NCBI GenBank assembly: GCA_015232575.1
Contig: JADFZL010000015.1
Span: 1-64,000 of the forward strand
Direction: 5' to 3'
DNA length: 64,000 bases
Source of the DNA: Candidatus Rifleibacteriota bacterium
GTDB lineage: Bacteria > Muiribacteriota > Ozemobacteria > Ozemobacterales > Ozemobacteraceae
The position numbers and the translations under genes are program-made. Position 1 is the stretch's first letter, and the number at the start of each line of letters is the position of its first letter. The notes under the pieces are model-generated. The model was not told the DNA's origin and made no database searches. It saw only the letters and a list, made by a program, of their open reading frames with translations. Below are positions 63,301 through 64,000 of this stretch, in pieces.

Positions 63301-63679
63301 AGAGCCTCTTTATCTGTGATGGCAGCAGTTCCTTTGTACAAATAAACTTAATATCGTGTCAAATTAGCGTGTTGATTTTGAGGTAAGCTGTCATCTCGAA
63401 CGAATGTGAGAGATCTGATTTAAGTGAGATTTCTCCCTTCGGACGAAATGACATCACCAATCGAAGCCGAAGTTAGCCTGATCTTAGCCTAATAGGTCAG
63501 ATGACTGCTTGAGCAGAAAAGTGTTTGTCGCTGTTAAAAGGGTTTTTCAGTCGTCGGTTTTCTGGCATACATTTAAAAAATGACCTTTTCGGCCTGGGTC
63601 TGGCCTGCGGTTTACCTTGAATTATTGAGAAGATGCATACTGATAATAAAAAGACCCTGATTGCTGGGCAGAAAGAAAT
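63301..63679. other. 379-bp intergenic region
   Basis: It contains the best-preserved copy of the dispersed palindrome (63389-63453). A minus-strand 64-codon frame here (63497-63691) overlaps the next gene and is not supported. No clear promoter was seen. Confidence 0.6.
63389..63453. repeat. Dispersed palindromic element, copy G
   Basis: TGTCATCTCGAACGAATGTG followed by AGAGATCTGA on the left, and GAGATTTCTCCCTTCGGACG then AAATGACA on the right. It is 65 bp long and mixes the two arm variants. Confidence 0.85.
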
Positions 63680-64000
63680 ATGGTTTCTCATTCACCATTT
63701 GCAGCACTTAATTTCGGCGAAGACAATTCTTTAAAAAAGCTGAAATCCTTTGAAGAAGGCAATCGCCTGGATATATGGTGCATCAGGGGCATACCGAAGT
63801 CTGAAATTGCCAGGTGCATGAAGTATTTGACGGATGACGAGAAAAAGCGTTCAGAAAGATTTCTTATTCCGGAATTGTCTGAACAGTTCGTTTTTATTCG
63901 GGCATTTCAGAAAAATTTGTTTTCTGCTTATCTGAATTGCGATGTATCTGAATTGTCTTTGCATCTTGATTCAGATGGAAAACCACGATTGTTTTTGCAC
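63680..64000 (+). CDS. 4'-phosphopantetheinyl transferase, N-terminal part
   Basis: 107 codons run from the ATG at 63680 to the window edge with no stop; the frame is closed upstream at 63647. The Sfp-type N-terminal half is recognisable: LDIWCIRGIPKSEIARCMKY, LTDDEKKRSERFLIPELSEQ, FVFIRAFQKNLFSAYL, and DSDGKPRLFLH. The Mg-binding motif lies in the missing half. Next to pfaD it probably plays the PfaE role, activating the acyl carrier proteins of a PUFA-type synthase. Confidence 0.8.
   Translation, partial: MVSHSPFAALNFGEDNSLKKLKSFEEGNRLDIWCIRGIPKSEIARCMKYLTDDEKKRSERFLIPELSEQFVFIRAFQKNLFSAYLNCDVSELSLHLDSDGKPRLFLH

Noticed and set aside
63497..63691. 64-codon minus-strand ORF
   Set aside because: Overlaps the start of the phosphopantetheinyl transferase and has no start signal.

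Overview
The window comes from a chromosome of moderate GC content, probably from a poorly characterised, double-membraned anaerobic bacterium. The signs are a four-subunit pyruvate/2-oxoacid:ferredoxin oxidoreductase (43838-46877), lipobox and Sec signal peptides on many proteins, type IV prepilin-like genes, and a nucleotidase-like protein with a beta-rich C-terminus suggestive of an outer-membrane barrel. Strong AGGAGG-type ribosome binding sites are common, and GTG/TTG starts occur. A Riflebacteria-like lineage would fit, but that is a guess; nothing in the window fixes the taxonomy. I see no rRNA, tRNA, CRISPR array, complete insertion sequence or phage structural module.

Layout. 1-5 kb: a secreted protein with near-perfect 237-bp tandem repeats (cut by the window edge), a TPR plus 30-residue-repeat secreted protein with an apparent +1 frameshift at CCC-TGA, a second 30-residue-repeat protein, and a lipoprotein. 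5.3-11 kb: a tightly overlapped minus-strand operon with a HEAT-repeat membrane protein, a large GspK/PilX-like prepilin and two smaller GspI- and GspJ-like prepilins. 11-18 kb: a STAS protein, secreted proteins, an HExxH metallopeptidase and a SpoIIE-type phosphatase with a sensor region. 18-36.7 kb: an accessory region of secreted proteins (glycine-zipper protein, decayed gene remnants, degenerate nucleotidase-barrel fusion, CxxC protein, 30-residue-repeat solenoid, esterase, YiiX-like cysteine hydrolase, second metallopeptidase), ending in a second GspK-like plus HEAT pair paralogous to the first. 36.8-41.5 kb: ECF sigma factor with a FecR-type anti-sigma factor, a stand-alone relative of the anti-sigma N-terminus, and a LysM protein. 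42-64 kb: mostly core metabolism and housekeeping (ABC-F ATPase, DUF6364 protein, porCDAB, TPR/coiled-coil protein, hybrid CheA, cyclophilin, murB, epimerase, third metallopeptidase, dcd, metallo-beta-lactamase-fold hydrolase, arfB, class V aminotransferase plus serA, pfaD and the start of a phosphopantetheinyl transferase).

How the parts may fit together. The most unusual content is a network of lineage-specific secreted proteins built from shared modules: a roughly 30-residue helical repeat, an N-terminal TPR and C-terminal cap seen in two genes, three HExxH...EGWA/EGYA peptidases, and a C-terminal tag of the form S-x-x-x-P-F-S/T-E on three secreted proteins. Alongside sit two copies of a HEAT-repeat/GspK-like pseudopilin module that could be part of a type II secretion-like or pilus-like export machine. 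That these are one system is inference from co-location and shared sequence features only.

The window also carries a family of dispersed imperfect palindromes with the core CGAACGAA/CGACCGAAGGGAGA...TCATCTCGA in at least seven intergenic places, plus several other hairpin families, which suggests active small repeat elements.
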